Assembly: GCA_029933005.1 (NCBI GenBank)
Contig: JAOZOY010000004.1
Coordinates: forward strand, 1 to 56,086
Direction of reading: 5' to 3'
DNA from: Deltaproteobacteria bacterium
GTDB lineage: Bacteria; Desulfobacterota; Desulfobulbia; Desulfobulbales; SURF-16
Length of the DNA stretch: 56,086 nucleotides
Part shown: positions 34,186 through 42,085 of the stretch, piece by piece
Position numbering within the stretch: the stretch's first letter is position 1
Layout: every line of letters begins with the position of its first letter
Position numbers and translations under genes: made by a program
The notes under the pieces: model-generated
What the model was told of the DNA's origin: nothing
What the model saw: the letters and a program-made list of their open reading frames with translations, nothing else
Databases searched by the model: none

Positions 34186-34836
34186 ATGAAAATTCTTGGT
34201 GTGTCAGGTTCACCAATTAAAGACAGCAACACGGATCGGGCTCTTAAGGTTGCCTTGGAGGCAACCTGCATGAAAACGGAATTTATTAAATTGAGTGATT
34301 ATGATGTTGGGCCGTGTAACGCCTGTCTTGGATGCATAAAAACAAATAGATGTGTGCAAAAAGATGATGGCAAGTTATTGACTGAAAAGGCCTTTAAGGC
34401 AAACGGTCTGATCATTGCCGGCTTTACGCCTTATTCTACTCTTGACAGCCGCACCAAGGCTTTTATGGAACGGCTTTATGCCTTGAGACACCGTCACGCC
34501 CTGATGGCCGGAAAACCTGGCGCGGCCATTGTTACATGCGCAATTCCGCCTGATCATCCAAGTATGCCGCCGGCCTGTGAAAATGGCATAAGGGCCATTC
34601 AAAATTATATGATGGAAGAAGGCATGGATTTTGTGGGCGGCGTGTCGATTTTAGGCAATGTTCCCTGCGTGAAATGCGGTGAGAACGGGCAATGTCAGGC
34701 TTCCGGATTGAGAATGATTTTCGGCAAGGATGCCACCCCGGAAAGTGTGGGAATGAATCAATTTGAAGATGATCCTGAAATTGTTGCGGCATTGAAAAAA
34801 ATAGGGCGGGATATTGCTGATAAGATGTATGTTTGA
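34186..34836 (+). CDS. iron-sulfur flavoprotein (NADPH-dependent FMN reductase family)
   Basis: Flavodoxin-fold protein of 216 residues. The N-terminal FMN phosphate-binding loop is GVSGSPIKDSNTDRAL. Then comes a compact cysteine motif CNACLGCIKTNRC (Cys44, 47, 50, 56; CX2CX2CX5C), which binds a [4Fe-4S] cluster in archaeal Isf proteins. GFTPYSTLDSRTKAFMER is the usual second FMN loop. A second Cys group, CVKCGENGQC, lies near residue 164. Such proteins shuttle electrons in anaerobes. I chose ATG 34186, with GGAG 6 nt upstream, over TTG 34174. It stands alone between the repeat-flanked CutA-TPR gene and the convergent Nudix gene. Confidence 0.85.
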   Translation: MKILGVSGSPIKDSNTDRALKVALEATCMKTEFIKLSDYDVGPCNACLGCIKTNRCVQKDDGKLLTEKAFKANGLIIAGFTPYSTLDSRTKAFMERLYALRHRHALMAGKPGAAIVTCAIPPDHPSMPPACENGIRAIQNYMMEEGMDFVGGVSILGNVPCVKCGENGQCQASGLRMIFGKDATPESVGMNQFEDDPEIVAALKKIGRDIADKMYV

Positions 34837-34890
34837 TGGTAATTGTTAAGGTTGGATGCTGAATAGTTACATTTGAAGCTTCAATTACTT

Positions 34891-35463
34891 TCATGAATCC
34901 GGCATCAGGTTATCTGCCAGGACACGGTTGAGAACATCAATCCCATCGGGACAGAAAGGGTGTTTTTGAGCCATATCCGAAATATTTTTCGGTTTCATGA
35001 ATTCTCCGCTTTCCACCTCTTCCTTCTGAAGCTGCATGGGCCCGTCATGGGTACAGGAGAAAATTCGTCCCCAAACCCGGTTTTTCCCGTCATCGTGAAA
35101 GTGATCGAAAAGATGTGTCAGCTCTTTACACTGCACACCAAGTTCTTCCGCTAACTCCCGTTTTGCGGATAATTCATAGCTCTCTCCGGCAAGGACGACC
35201 CCACCGGCGGCAATCTCATAATGACCTGGGTAGATATCTTTGGATTTGGTTCGTTTCTGGACAAACAGTTCGCCGTGACTGTTAAAGACAAGGATGTAGG
35301 TGGCCCGGTGAATCAGGTTCCGGGCTCTCATTTCAGCACGTGTAACCTGGTCAATTTCCTTGTTTTCACGATCGACAATGGTGATGATTTCCTGACCACT
35401 ATTCATATTTTCCACTTTTTTGCCACCCTGATAGCGATGATCACCTGGATCATGTTTGTCCAT
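34891..35463 (-). CDS. Nudix hydrolase (YfcD-like)
   Basis: A 190-residue Nudix protein. The Nudix box is GGVVLAGESYELSAKRELAE followed by ELGV, with the catalytic REx2EE pattern intact. The N-terminal strand IITIVDRENKEIDQVTRAEM and HRATYILVFNSHGELFVQKR are typical of the YfcD/isopentenyl-diphosphate-isomerase-like branch, whose members hydrolyse nucleoside-diphosphate-linked compounds; the substrate is not predictable. ATG 35463 has only a weak ribosome site; ATG 35406 (MNSGQEI) would give a length closer to the family. Convergent with the flavoprotein gene and 63 bp from the beta-barrel gene, which reads the same way. Confidence 0.88.
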   Translation of the reverse strand: MDKHDPGDHRYQGGKKVENMNSGQEIITIVDRENKEIDQVTRAEMRARNLIHRATYILVFNSHGELFVQKRTKSKDIYPGHYEIAAGGVVLAGESYELSAKRELAEELGVQCKELTHLFDHFHDDGKNRVWGRIFSCTHDGPMQLQKEEVESGEFMKPKNISDMAQKHPFCPDGIDVLNRVLADNLMPDS

Positions 35464-35526
35464 ACAGGCACATCTCTCTGATTTAACGAAGAAAGATAGT
35501 CTTTTTGTCAGTGTTCTTGCCAGGAC

Positions 35527-36828
35527 CTATCTCAATTCATAATTGCCTCTCAGCCTTAAGAGTATCAAGCTGTTTCGGTATTCATCTTGCTCATCAGAAG
35601 AGTTTCTCTCCCGCTGAGTCAACTCAATTGCACCCGTGAGCCAGGATAATATCTGATAGGACGTGCCTACTGATACCTCCCAGGTTTCATCTCTGGTTCC
35701 CTCTTCCTGCTCACCCTTTTCGTAAAAATACGAAGTTGACCCATAGAGTTCAGTTCTTGAGGCTATGCTGTAAGTGGAGGAAAGGGAAACACCCCTGGTC
35801 TCTGTAAAACCATCGGCATTTTCACCGGAATAATCTAATCTGTAGCCCCCTTCACCACTGAGAGTTACGGAGCCTCTGGAAAAACTACGGACCAGATCAA
35901 GGCCATATATTGTTCCCGTACTTGACTTGCCGTCCTTGGGGTCATGGAAGTAGGATCCTAAAGAGCCGTTTAGAGAGTAGGCTGGGTTGAAAGTATGCTC
36001 AAAACCAGCAGATACACTGTGAACATTGTAATCATCGTAATCACCTCCATCCTCTTCCTCTTGGGACGAGGCTTTGGAGGAAAACAACAGCAGTCCATAA
36101 TCCAGGTGCAGTAGAGTATGTTGAGACCAACGCCACCGATAGCCGATGTTAAAATCATTTGATTCCTCGGACGGGTCATCGTCTTTATAGTCTATACGAT
36201 TCCAGGAATAACCAAGAGCGAGGCCATGGGAATGACTGAGCCAGTATTCAAGCCCCAAGCTGGGGCCATATTGAACATCATCTGCAATATCCGAATCAGT
36301 ATTTTGTAAACGGTTGTCATAATACGAGACGGTCACACTGTCCGCTGCGCCGAATTGATAAGTAAAGCCCGTATCCACAGTGTTTCTGGAATACTCATTC
36401 CTGGTCCGTCGTACCCCGGTATATTCCGGATCATCTTCCAACGGTTCCTCAGATCTGTAATATGTGTCCATGATGTGCCAGGACAGGTTTCGGCTGAGTT
36501 GTTGATCCCAACTTAATTCACCCTCGTGTCCGATATAGTTATGATCACTATGACGGTTATAGTTGTTCAATGACATCCTATAAGTAGCCGCAAAGGTCCT
36601 GGTTGCGGTGACCTCTTCCACCCTTAATTCAGGGAAAAATCTGGTTATGAAATCAGAGGACTCGTGGTCAGGATCCAAGTCTATGTTACTGTCATAGCTT
36701 TCCTCAAGCGTAAGTGCTGGTAGAAAGTGCCACTCCGCCCATGAAGTCGCAGAAAATAAGACTGCCACAACAACTAAAAAGAAAATTCGTCTGGAAAATC
36801 GGAAAGAATAAAAATTGAATAAATTCAT
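35527..36828 (-). CDS. outer-membrane beta-barrel protein
   Basis: A 433-residue protein with a signal peptide (about residues 1-31, ending TSWAEWHF) and then continuous short amphipathic strands separated by acidic turns (LTLEESYDSNIDLDP, GLALGYSWNRIDYKDDD, LLRLRGNYELR). The composition (aromatics at strand ends, Asp/Glu-rich loops) and length fit an uncharacterised outer-membrane barrel of about 16-18 strands, such as the BBP2/porin-like group. No plug or periplasmic domain. The C-terminus ends in Arg rather than Phe, which is unusual for a BAM substrate. It lies upstream of the Nudix gene. Its role (transport or adhesion) is unknown. Confidence 0.75.
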   Translation of the reverse strand: MNLFNFYSFRFSRRIFFLVVVAVLFSATSWAEWHFLPALTLEESYDSNIDLDPDHESSDFITRFFPELRVEEVTATRTFAATYRMSLNNYNRHSDHNYIGHEGELSWDQQLSRNLSWHIMDTYYRSEEPLEDDPEYTGVRRTRNEYSRNTVDTGFTYQFGAADSVTVSYYDNRLQNTDSDIADDVQYGPSLGLEYWLSHSHGLALGYSWNRIDYKDDDPSEESNDFNIGYRWRWSQHTLLHLDYGLLLFSSKASSQEEEDGGDYDDYNVHSVSAGFEHTFNPAYSLNGSLGSYFHDPKDGKSSTGTIYGLDLVRSFSRGSVTLSGEGGYRLDYSGENADGFTETRGVSLSSTYSIASRTELYGSTSYFYEKGEQEEGTRDETWEVSVGTSYQILSWLTGAIELTQRERNSSDEQDEYRNSLILLRLRGNYELR

Positions 36829-36998
36829 ATCAAAAGTTTCTCTTCTGTTGTTTGCATTTAAACGAATTTATGAGGAAGGATCAATATAGAGGAAGGATCA
36901 TTTTTTTAGTCACGTAACAACGTGCCTGGCCATTGGGCGTGTTGTTTTCACCGTGGTTATGTCATTAATTCACGGCCTGGTTATTCGGTTCGCAAAGG

Positions 36999-37042
36999 AA
37001 AAAAAGGGCGGGTTACGGGCTGGGATAGATCCCAGCCCGTAA
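36999..37042 (-). terminator. probable terminator of coiled-coil paralogue 2
   Basis: Perfect 14-bp inverted repeat TTACGGGCTGGGAT (37013-37026) and ATCCCAGCCCGTAA (37029-37042). On the minus strand it is followed after 6 bases by a seven-T run (37005-36999). It lies 35 bp beyond the stop of the minus-strand coiled-coil gene. Confidence 0.6.
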
Positions 37043-37077
37043 TGTGATATTTAAAAGAACACGATCTGACTTTAAAT

Positions 37078-38265
37078 TTACTCTTTCACACGGTTTTCAA
37101 GATCGGCGATTGACCGATACTTACTAGCCAGTTCTTTTTCCAGAGCACTGCGGGTTTTGTTAAGATTATCAAGCGCATCATTCTGGGCACTGATTTTTGA
37201 AAGGAGAACATTCATGTTAACCTTGGTACGTTTTAACTCATTATCGGCTTTGGCCAAGGCCTGGCTTTTTACCTCAAGAGAGCTCTCCAGGTTTTTGATT
37301 TGTAATTCCGATTTACGCATCGAGGCTTGAAATTCACTGATTTTGTTGCTGCATTCATCCATGAAGGAACGGAGTTTTTTTTCTGTGGCGTATGCTTCGT
37401 CCAGATCCTTAACTGTTTTGTCAATTTCTTGAGTTTTGTCTTCCAAAGCACCCTGTAAAGCAGTAATTTTTTCACTGGATTGATTCTTGAGAGTCTCAAT
37501 CTCTTTCTGGATGTTTTGTGACAGCTGCTGCTGCTGATTCAATTCCTCGGTTTTGCTTTTCAACTCATTCCGTAGTTGATCCGCTTCTTCGGTTAGAGCC
37601 GTCAGTTGACTGCTAAGGGCAACCACTTGCTCTTGACAGTTGGTTGATTCCTTGGTCAACCGTTCAACCTTGGATTGAAGCTTCAGGTTGGCAACTTTCT
37701 GTGAAGAAAGTTCGGGACCCCAAGATTTTTCTTTGGCAGCAGCCGTGGCCAGTTGTTGCTCTTTTTCAGCCAGGGCGGACTGCAAGTCAGCGATTTCCTT
37801 GCTAGCTTGCTCCTGTAGCGTGCTCATTTTTGTCTGGAGATCCTGCAACTGAACCTGCTGTTGATCCAACTTGTCAGTCAGGCTGTTCCGGGCATCCAGC
37901 ATCTGGTCCCGTTCTTCCGTCAGTGTTGTCACGACAATATTGAGATCGTCAATCTGTTTTTTACTCTCATTTAATTCTTTGGTCAGTGAGGCAATACTGT
38001 CTTCCATTTTTTTGACGGTGTTTTGCTGTGAACTGAGTTTTTCATTAAGGGATGTTTTTGTTTTTTCCAGGAGAGTCAGATTATTGCCTGACTGATCCAA
38101 GGCTGCCTGCTTCTGGTCGCTGGCAAGTTTTATTTCTTCCAATTCAGAGTTAATCGCCTCCATTTGTTTTTTTAGAACAGAACTTTCCTTGTTGCCAATT
38201 GCTCCCCAGATGATAGTGATAAAAAGTAAAGACGCCAGAACCGCAATGATTGAATTTTTGTTCAT
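37078..38265 (-). CDS. membrane-anchored coiled-coil protein (paralogue 2)
   Basis: A 395-residue protein with an N-terminal membrane segment (IIAVLASLLFITIIWGAIG, residues ~6-24) followed by ~365 residues of coiled coil (Gln, Glu, Lys and Leu-rich heptads). It matches the protein at 24577-25905 in topology, in the residues after the anchor (GNKESSVLKK against GSKENSILQN), in the start of the coil (SDQKQAALDQSG against SNQNQEALDQSS) and at the C-terminus (ELASKYRSIADLEN against ELAAKFKLITDLES). Even the leader is alike (CTGAGAAAAATTATG against CAGGAGAAATTATG). The two are about 11 kb apart in opposite orientation, pointing outward from the kinase, ole and TPR genes. Function unknown. Confidence 0.8.
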   Translation of the reverse strand: MNKNSIIAVLASLLFITIIWGAIGNKESSVLKKQMEAINSELEEIKLASDQKQAALDQSGNNLTLLEKTKTSLNEKLSSQQNTVKKMEDSIASLTKELNESKKQIDDLNIVVTTLTEERDQMLDARNSLTDKLDQQQVQLQDLQTKMSTLQEQASKEIADLQSALAEKEQQLATAAAKEKSWGPELSSQKVANLKLQSKVERLTKESTNCQEQVVALSSQLTALTEEADQLRNELKSKTEELNQQQQLSQNIQKEIETLKNQSSEKITALQGALEDKTQEIDKTVKDLDEAYATEKKLRSFMDECSNKISEFQASMRKSELQIKNLESSLEVKSQALAKADNELKRTKVNMNVLLSKISAQNDALDNLNKTRSALEKELASKYRSIADLENRVKE

Positions 38266-38309
38266 AATTTTTCTCAGGTTGTAGGATAATTAATGCAATT
38301 TCAGAGGTA

Positions 38310-38470
38310 ACTATGTCAGAAGCACCCCATCTTCGCCCATTTCGGAGTTTACGCTTACTTAGCCTTTTTCGAATAACACCAGTGCAGAGTCTACGCGTTG
38401 CTCCGCTTCCTGTTCGAAGCCCCAAATGAACAAGAGGAGTCTCGCGTCATTCGCTTACCTTGAGTACTCC
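38310..38470 (+). repeat. GGAGTCTACGCTTACCT interspersed repeat, copy near 38.4 kb
   Basis: CATCTTCGCCCATTTCGGAG and TTTACGCTTACTT match the copy at 7525-7555 (CTCTTCGCCCGTTTAGGAG, TCTACGCTTACCT), and GTTCGAAGCCCCAAATGAA matches GTTCGAAGCTCCAAATGAA at 7580. The second half has GGAGTCTCGCGTCATTCGCT, a core with an insertion. An isolated core lies at 38681-38696. Confidence 0.75.
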
Positions 38471-38888
38471 TGATGGTTACATTTTGAGATTTGTAAAAAC
38501 TTTTTATATGCACCTGAACAGTTACTTTTTGAGTTGTTCCAAAAAGTTTTAAAAGTAAGCCCTATTCATTTAAAAGGATCTTTTGAAAATAGCTTCAGAT
38601 TTTAAGGCGTAACCACAACATATTTTAAGCCGATTTACAATCATGAAGTCCTTGACGTTGTTTAACTTGCCTGCGGTCTCGGAGACTACGCTTACCGGTT
38701 CAATTAGATTGACTTAATCTATGTCACATTTGGACCTTAATTATGCGAATTTATTTTTGTACGGATCCTAATTTAAAAAAATACAGAAAGTAAAGAGTTG
38801 TGTCAAGATGAGAATTAAAATTTCGGATGTTAAAATCTTGCTACCAGCCAGCATTTTATGTTAGGTTCTTAAAAGTTTGAGATTATCC

Positions 38889-38922
38889 ATAGCCAAGAGG
38901 CTATTTATAAATAGCTTTTTTT
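38889..38922 (+). promoter_or_regulatory. overlapping hairpins ending in a U-run (attenuator-like)
   Basis: Hairpin 1: ATAGCC (38889-38894) and GGCTAT (38899-38904). Hairpin 2: the palindrome GCTATTTATAAATAGC (38900-38915) followed by seven T. They share bases, so only one can form at a time. No plus-strand gene lies upstream to need a terminator; the next plus-strand gene begins at 39106. Confidence 0.5.
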
Positions 38923-39105
38923 CATTAGTATTTTTTCTTTCACCGTCTTTCTGACGGGCATGATTCTCTTTAAATATTCAGGGAGGCGGCAAGAACTTAC
39001 AGGGTGTTTGTCCGCTGTGATTTAAAAAATAACGACCAGGCGATCCTGCCGTCGGAAACAATTTTAAAGGATGTCATAAAAGAAAATAGAAAAGGGAGGA
39101 TTGTT

Positions 39106-40164
39106 ATGCAAATTGATTTTCATCACGCCACGACTTATGTTGCCGCCCGTCTGGCCGGTATCCCGAAGAAAAAAGCGGATATTGTCGCCCATGCCGCCCA
39201 ATATGTAGATGATGCCACATACGGCGGTACTATTTATTTTCACAATAGGGCGCTTTATCACCGGATCAGTTCGGCCCACCCCATGCTTGATAAGCGAAAT
39301 TTCAAAGCGCTTGCCAACCATCATGTTTGGATTCCTTTCCATTTCCTGCCCGGCAACGGCGGACTTGAACAGAGAAAAAATCCGGAAGGGAAATTTATTG
39401 AGAAAATTGTCTGCGCTCCTGACAGTCCCATTGCCCGGGATATGGTCAGGCAGGCCATTGTCGATCAGGATCGGCTCTATGGCCTGCACAGGCTGGGCGT
39501 GGCCATGCATGTCTATGCCGACACTTGGGCTCATCAGAATTTTGCCGGAGTACTGCATAATATTAATGAGGTTGAGGATGCCGCGGAGACCGGGACGTCA
39601 GGGGTTTTTGACTCTTCCCTGGGCGACATAATCCGGGGCATCGCCGATGATGTTATCCCGCCGCTTGGCCATGGCCGTGCCACGGTTTTTCCTGATATGC
39701 CGTTTCTTTCCTGGCGGTATGAAAACGGCGAGGGAAAAAAAATCAAGCGGAACAACACGGATGATTTCTGCGTGGCTGCCAATAAACTCTGCATGGCAAT
39801 GCAGCGTTTTATTGCAGGAGACCCGGACACGGATGTCAGCGGCATCCCTTCGGCGGACATGAATAAAATTCAGGATCTGTTCAGCAACACAACTCTAGAA
39901 AAGGGCGAGGAGCGTCATCAGGTCTGGATTAAGGCCATTGAAGAAGATCCCTTCAGCTTTGGTTCTGAAAAAATTTCATATGATGCCAAGGGAAAGAAGT
40001 CATGGAAGAAAGAGGCCCTTGACAGCAGTTATGATCTGCATCTGTATAAATACAGAAAGGCCTTTCTCAAGAGTAACTGGAAACTTTTTCATGACGCTGT
40101 TCTGGCTCACCGTCATTATGTGGTGCATGATCTGTTGCCTGGATACGGGATCTGCGCGGCGTAG
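39106..40164 (+). CDS. DUF6765-like protein with histidine-rich helical fold
   Basis: A 352-residue cytoplasmic protein. ATG 39106 has a strong GGGAGG ribosome site (39094-39099). Conserved-looking His/Asp groups occur at MQIDFHHATTYVAARLAG (N-terminus), DIVAHAAQYVDDAT, LANHHVWIPFHFLPG and RLGVAMHVYADTWAHQNF, then HRHYVVHDLL near the end. The pattern resembles the DUF6765 family and, loosely, the metal-site layout of zinc-dependent phospholipase C/S1-P1 folds; this likeness is my inference. No signal peptide. It stands alone downstream of an attenuator-like hairpin and upstream of the mshA-like gene, which has its own leader. Confidence 0.65.
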   Translation: MQIDFHHATTYVAARLAGIPKKKADIVAHAAQYVDDATYGGTIYFHNRALYHRISSAHPMLDKRNFKALANHHVWIPFHFLPGNGGLEQRKNPEGKFIEKIVCAPDSPIARDMVRQAIVDQDRLYGLHRLGVAMHVYADTWAHQNFAGVLHNINEVEDAAETGTSGVFDSSLGDIIRGIADDVIPPLGHGRATVFPDMPFLSWRYENGEGKKIKRNNTDDFCVAANKLCMAMQRFIAGDPDTDVSGIPSADMNKIQDLFSNTTLEKGEERHQVWIKAIEEDPFSFGSEKISYDAKGKKSWKKEALDSSYDLHLYKYRKAFLKSNWKLFHDAVLAHRHYVVHDLLPGYGICAA

Positions 40165-40357
40165 GCGCTTGGCACTGTCCGGGTCAAACTCTTTGGGGCT
40201 GGTTAGAAGGTAGGATCAGCCTTGTTTGGAGGCGATTTTTTTATCCGAGTTTTTATAACATTTATTTGAATCTCGATTTTGTAAATGATAAACTGTAATA
40301 GTTTAAGAAAAAATCGGTTGTTATTTGTATTCAAATTTGTGTAGATGAGGGAAAAAT

Positions 40358-40828
40358 ATGCAGAAGCAATCACCAAAAGAAAGTCCTTTTTTGATAAACG
40401 AGAAAGGTTTTACCCTGATTGAGCTGATTCTTGTCATCGTGATTCTCGGGATCCTGGCTGTTACTGCAATACCGAAATACGCCGACATGCAGATCGAGGC
40501 CAAGGAAGCGGCGGCCAACGGGGTATATGGTGCCTGTCAGGGGGCTGCATCAATCAACTTTGCTGCTGGTCTGACTGGAGCAACTCAGCCGGCCGGAGGA
40601 AATATTCTTGGGCCAAAAGAATTGTTGGAAGCCTTGGACGGCACACCGGAAGGCTGGGTTCCGGATGGTACTACTACAGCAGCTCATTGCGGTGCATCAA
40701 CAAGCGGTTGTATCTGTCTGGATGAAGATTCCAGCGGAGACTGTACTGCTGCCGCGGATAATTTTATTATTCAGGTTACAACAGTTGAAAGTGCTACGGA
40801 AAAAGCCGTGCTGACAAAAACGTGGTAA
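40358..40828 (+). CDS. mshA: MSHA-type major pilin (MshA-like)
   Basis: A 156-residue prepilin with an unusually long 17-residue leader (MQKQSPKESPFLINEKG), then FTLIELILVIVILGILAVTAIPKYADMQ with Glu at +5. The segment EAKEAAANGVYGACQGAASI is typical of MshA, and the C-terminal domain has a Cys group (HCGASTSGCICLDEDSSGDC) for disulfides. GAGGGA precedes the ATG. It is convergent with mshG, 18 bp away, whereas in Vibrio mshA lies inside the operon on the same strand, so its expression can be controlled separately. It could also be a minor MSHA pilin; the call as major rests on being the separate pilin gene beside the locus. Confidence 0.78.
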   Translation: MQKQSPKESPFLINEKGFTLIELILVIVILGILAVTAIPKYADMQIEAKEAAANGVYGACQGAASINFAAGLTGATQPAGGNILGPKELLEALDGTPEGWVPDGTTTAAHCGASTSGCICLDEDSSGDCTAAADNFIIQVTTVESATEKAVLTKTW

Positions 40829-40846
40829 AAGCTTTTCGATATTTTA

Positions 40847-42085
40847 TCATCCTCTGGCCACATTCATCATGTCCCACATGGGCATGAAGATGGCCAGGGC
40901 GATGAATCCCACCATAACTCCCATGAGGAGAAGTAGTATCGGTTCGATCAGAGTCGAGAGATTTTTGATGGTATAGTCTGTTTCTACCTCGTAATAGTCG
41001 GCCACCTTGCCCATCATGGTGTCAAGTTGGCCGGATTCTTCTCCCACCGTAACCATCTGGATCACCATTGCCGGAAAGAGGGAATGCTGTGACATGGCGT
41101 GATTTAGGTCGGTTCCCTTTTCAACTTCACGTCTTACCTCATCCAGCATTGAGACAAGAACCCGATTTTCCAGAGCTGCGGTTGAAAGTTCCAGGCTGCG
41201 GATGATGTTGATGCCGCTTTCAGTCAACACGGAAAAGACGCGGCAGAACCTTGACATGTAAATTTTAATCGATAGTTCGCCAAGAACCGGTATTTTCAGG
41301 TGGAGTCGATCCCGTGTCATGACAAAATCAGGATAATTGAGGCCAAAGTGATAGAGCAGGATCAGGCCGACTATGACGAGCAGAATAAGAAAAAAATGAT
41401 TGGAGAAAAAACCGCTGATGTTAATCAGGATCCAGGTCGGAAGAGGGAGTTCAACCCGGGAATTTTTAAAGAGAACGATGAATTTGGGAACCACAAAGGT
41501 CATCAGAAAAAAAACAGCGCAAGTTATAGCTCCAATCACTATTTTAGGGTAGCGGGTTGCCATTTTGATCCGTTCCCGGATACTTTTTTCATTTTCATAT
41601 AAAAGGGCAAGATAGTTAAAAGATCGATCCAGGTTTCCTGTTTCCTCACCGATGCGGACAATATTTCGGAAGAGGGGGCTGAAAACTTGCGGATATCGGC
41701 CAAATGATTCACTCAGACTGGCACCCTTCTCAATTTTGACGCTGATCTCTTTTAAGATCTCTTTTAAACGAGGCTGCTGGATCTGCATGGCGATCACGGT
41801 TAAAGATTGGAGCAGATTCACACCGGCCCTGATCAGGGTGGCAGTCTGCCGGCAAAAGAGAATAAGGTCGTCAAGCCGTACTTTTTTAAATTTGTCCAGC
41901 CAGACGGTTTTTCCGACCGGCCGGCTGCCGACTTTATCAGCCTGATCTGCGGAAATTTCAATTGAGATTGGACTCAAATGATTCTGCAGCAGCCATTCTT
42001 CCACCTCCGGAATGGATCTGGCAGAATGGGTTCCCGAGGTAATGACACCGGCCTGGTTCACGGCCTTGAAACGAAAAACAGGCAT
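40847..42085 (-). CDS. mshG: MSHA inner-membrane platform protein MshG (GspF/PilC family)
   Basis: Polytopic platform protein, 412 residues, with two repeated T2SSF domains: LDDLILFCRQTATLIRAGVN (start of the first) and SRFCRVFSVLTESGINIIRS (start of the second). Membrane segments are about 175-195, 220-245 and 380-402 (LIEPILLLLMGVMVGFIALA). It holds the assembly ATPase MshE at the cytoplasmic face. The MPVFRFKAVNQAG start is typical of the family. Start and mshE stop share one base. Last gene of the minus-strand msh operon. Confidence 0.93.
   Translation of the reverse strand: MPVFRFKAVNQAGVITSGTHSARSIPEVEEWLLQNHLSPISIEISADQADKVGSRPVGKTVWLDKFKKVRLDDLILFCRQTATLIRAGVNLLQSLTVIAMQIQQPRLKEILKEISVKIEKGASLSESFGRYPQVFSPLFRNIVRIGEETGNLDRSFNYLALLYENEKSIRERIKMATRYPKIVIGAITCAVFFLMTFVVPKFIVLFKNSRVELPLPTWILINISGFFSNHFFLILLVIVGLILLYHFGLNYPDFVMTRDRLHLKIPVLGELSIKIYMSRFCRVFSVLTESGINIIRSLELSTAALENRVLVSMLDEVRREVEKGTDLNHAMSQHSLFPAMVIQMVTVGEESGQLDTMMGKVADYYEVETDYTIKNLSTLIEPILLLLMGVMVGFIALAIFMPMWDMMNVARG

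Larger units (their letters stand above)
38266..39105. other. 840-bp spacer with repeat copies and an orphan terminator
   Basis: Between the divergent coiled-coil and DUF6765-like genes. It holds repeat-family copies at 38310-38470 (GGAGTTTACGCTTACTT at 38344-38360, GTTCGAAGCCCCAAATGAA) and 38681-38696 (GGAGACTACGCTTACC), then the hairpin at 38889-38922. An upstream start at 39004 for the next gene is rejected because the ribosome site lies at 39094. Confidence 0.65.

Noticed and set aside
39004-39105. N-terminal extension of the DUF6765-like protein
   Set aside because: The strong GGGAGG ribosome site lies inside this stretch, directly before ATG 39106.
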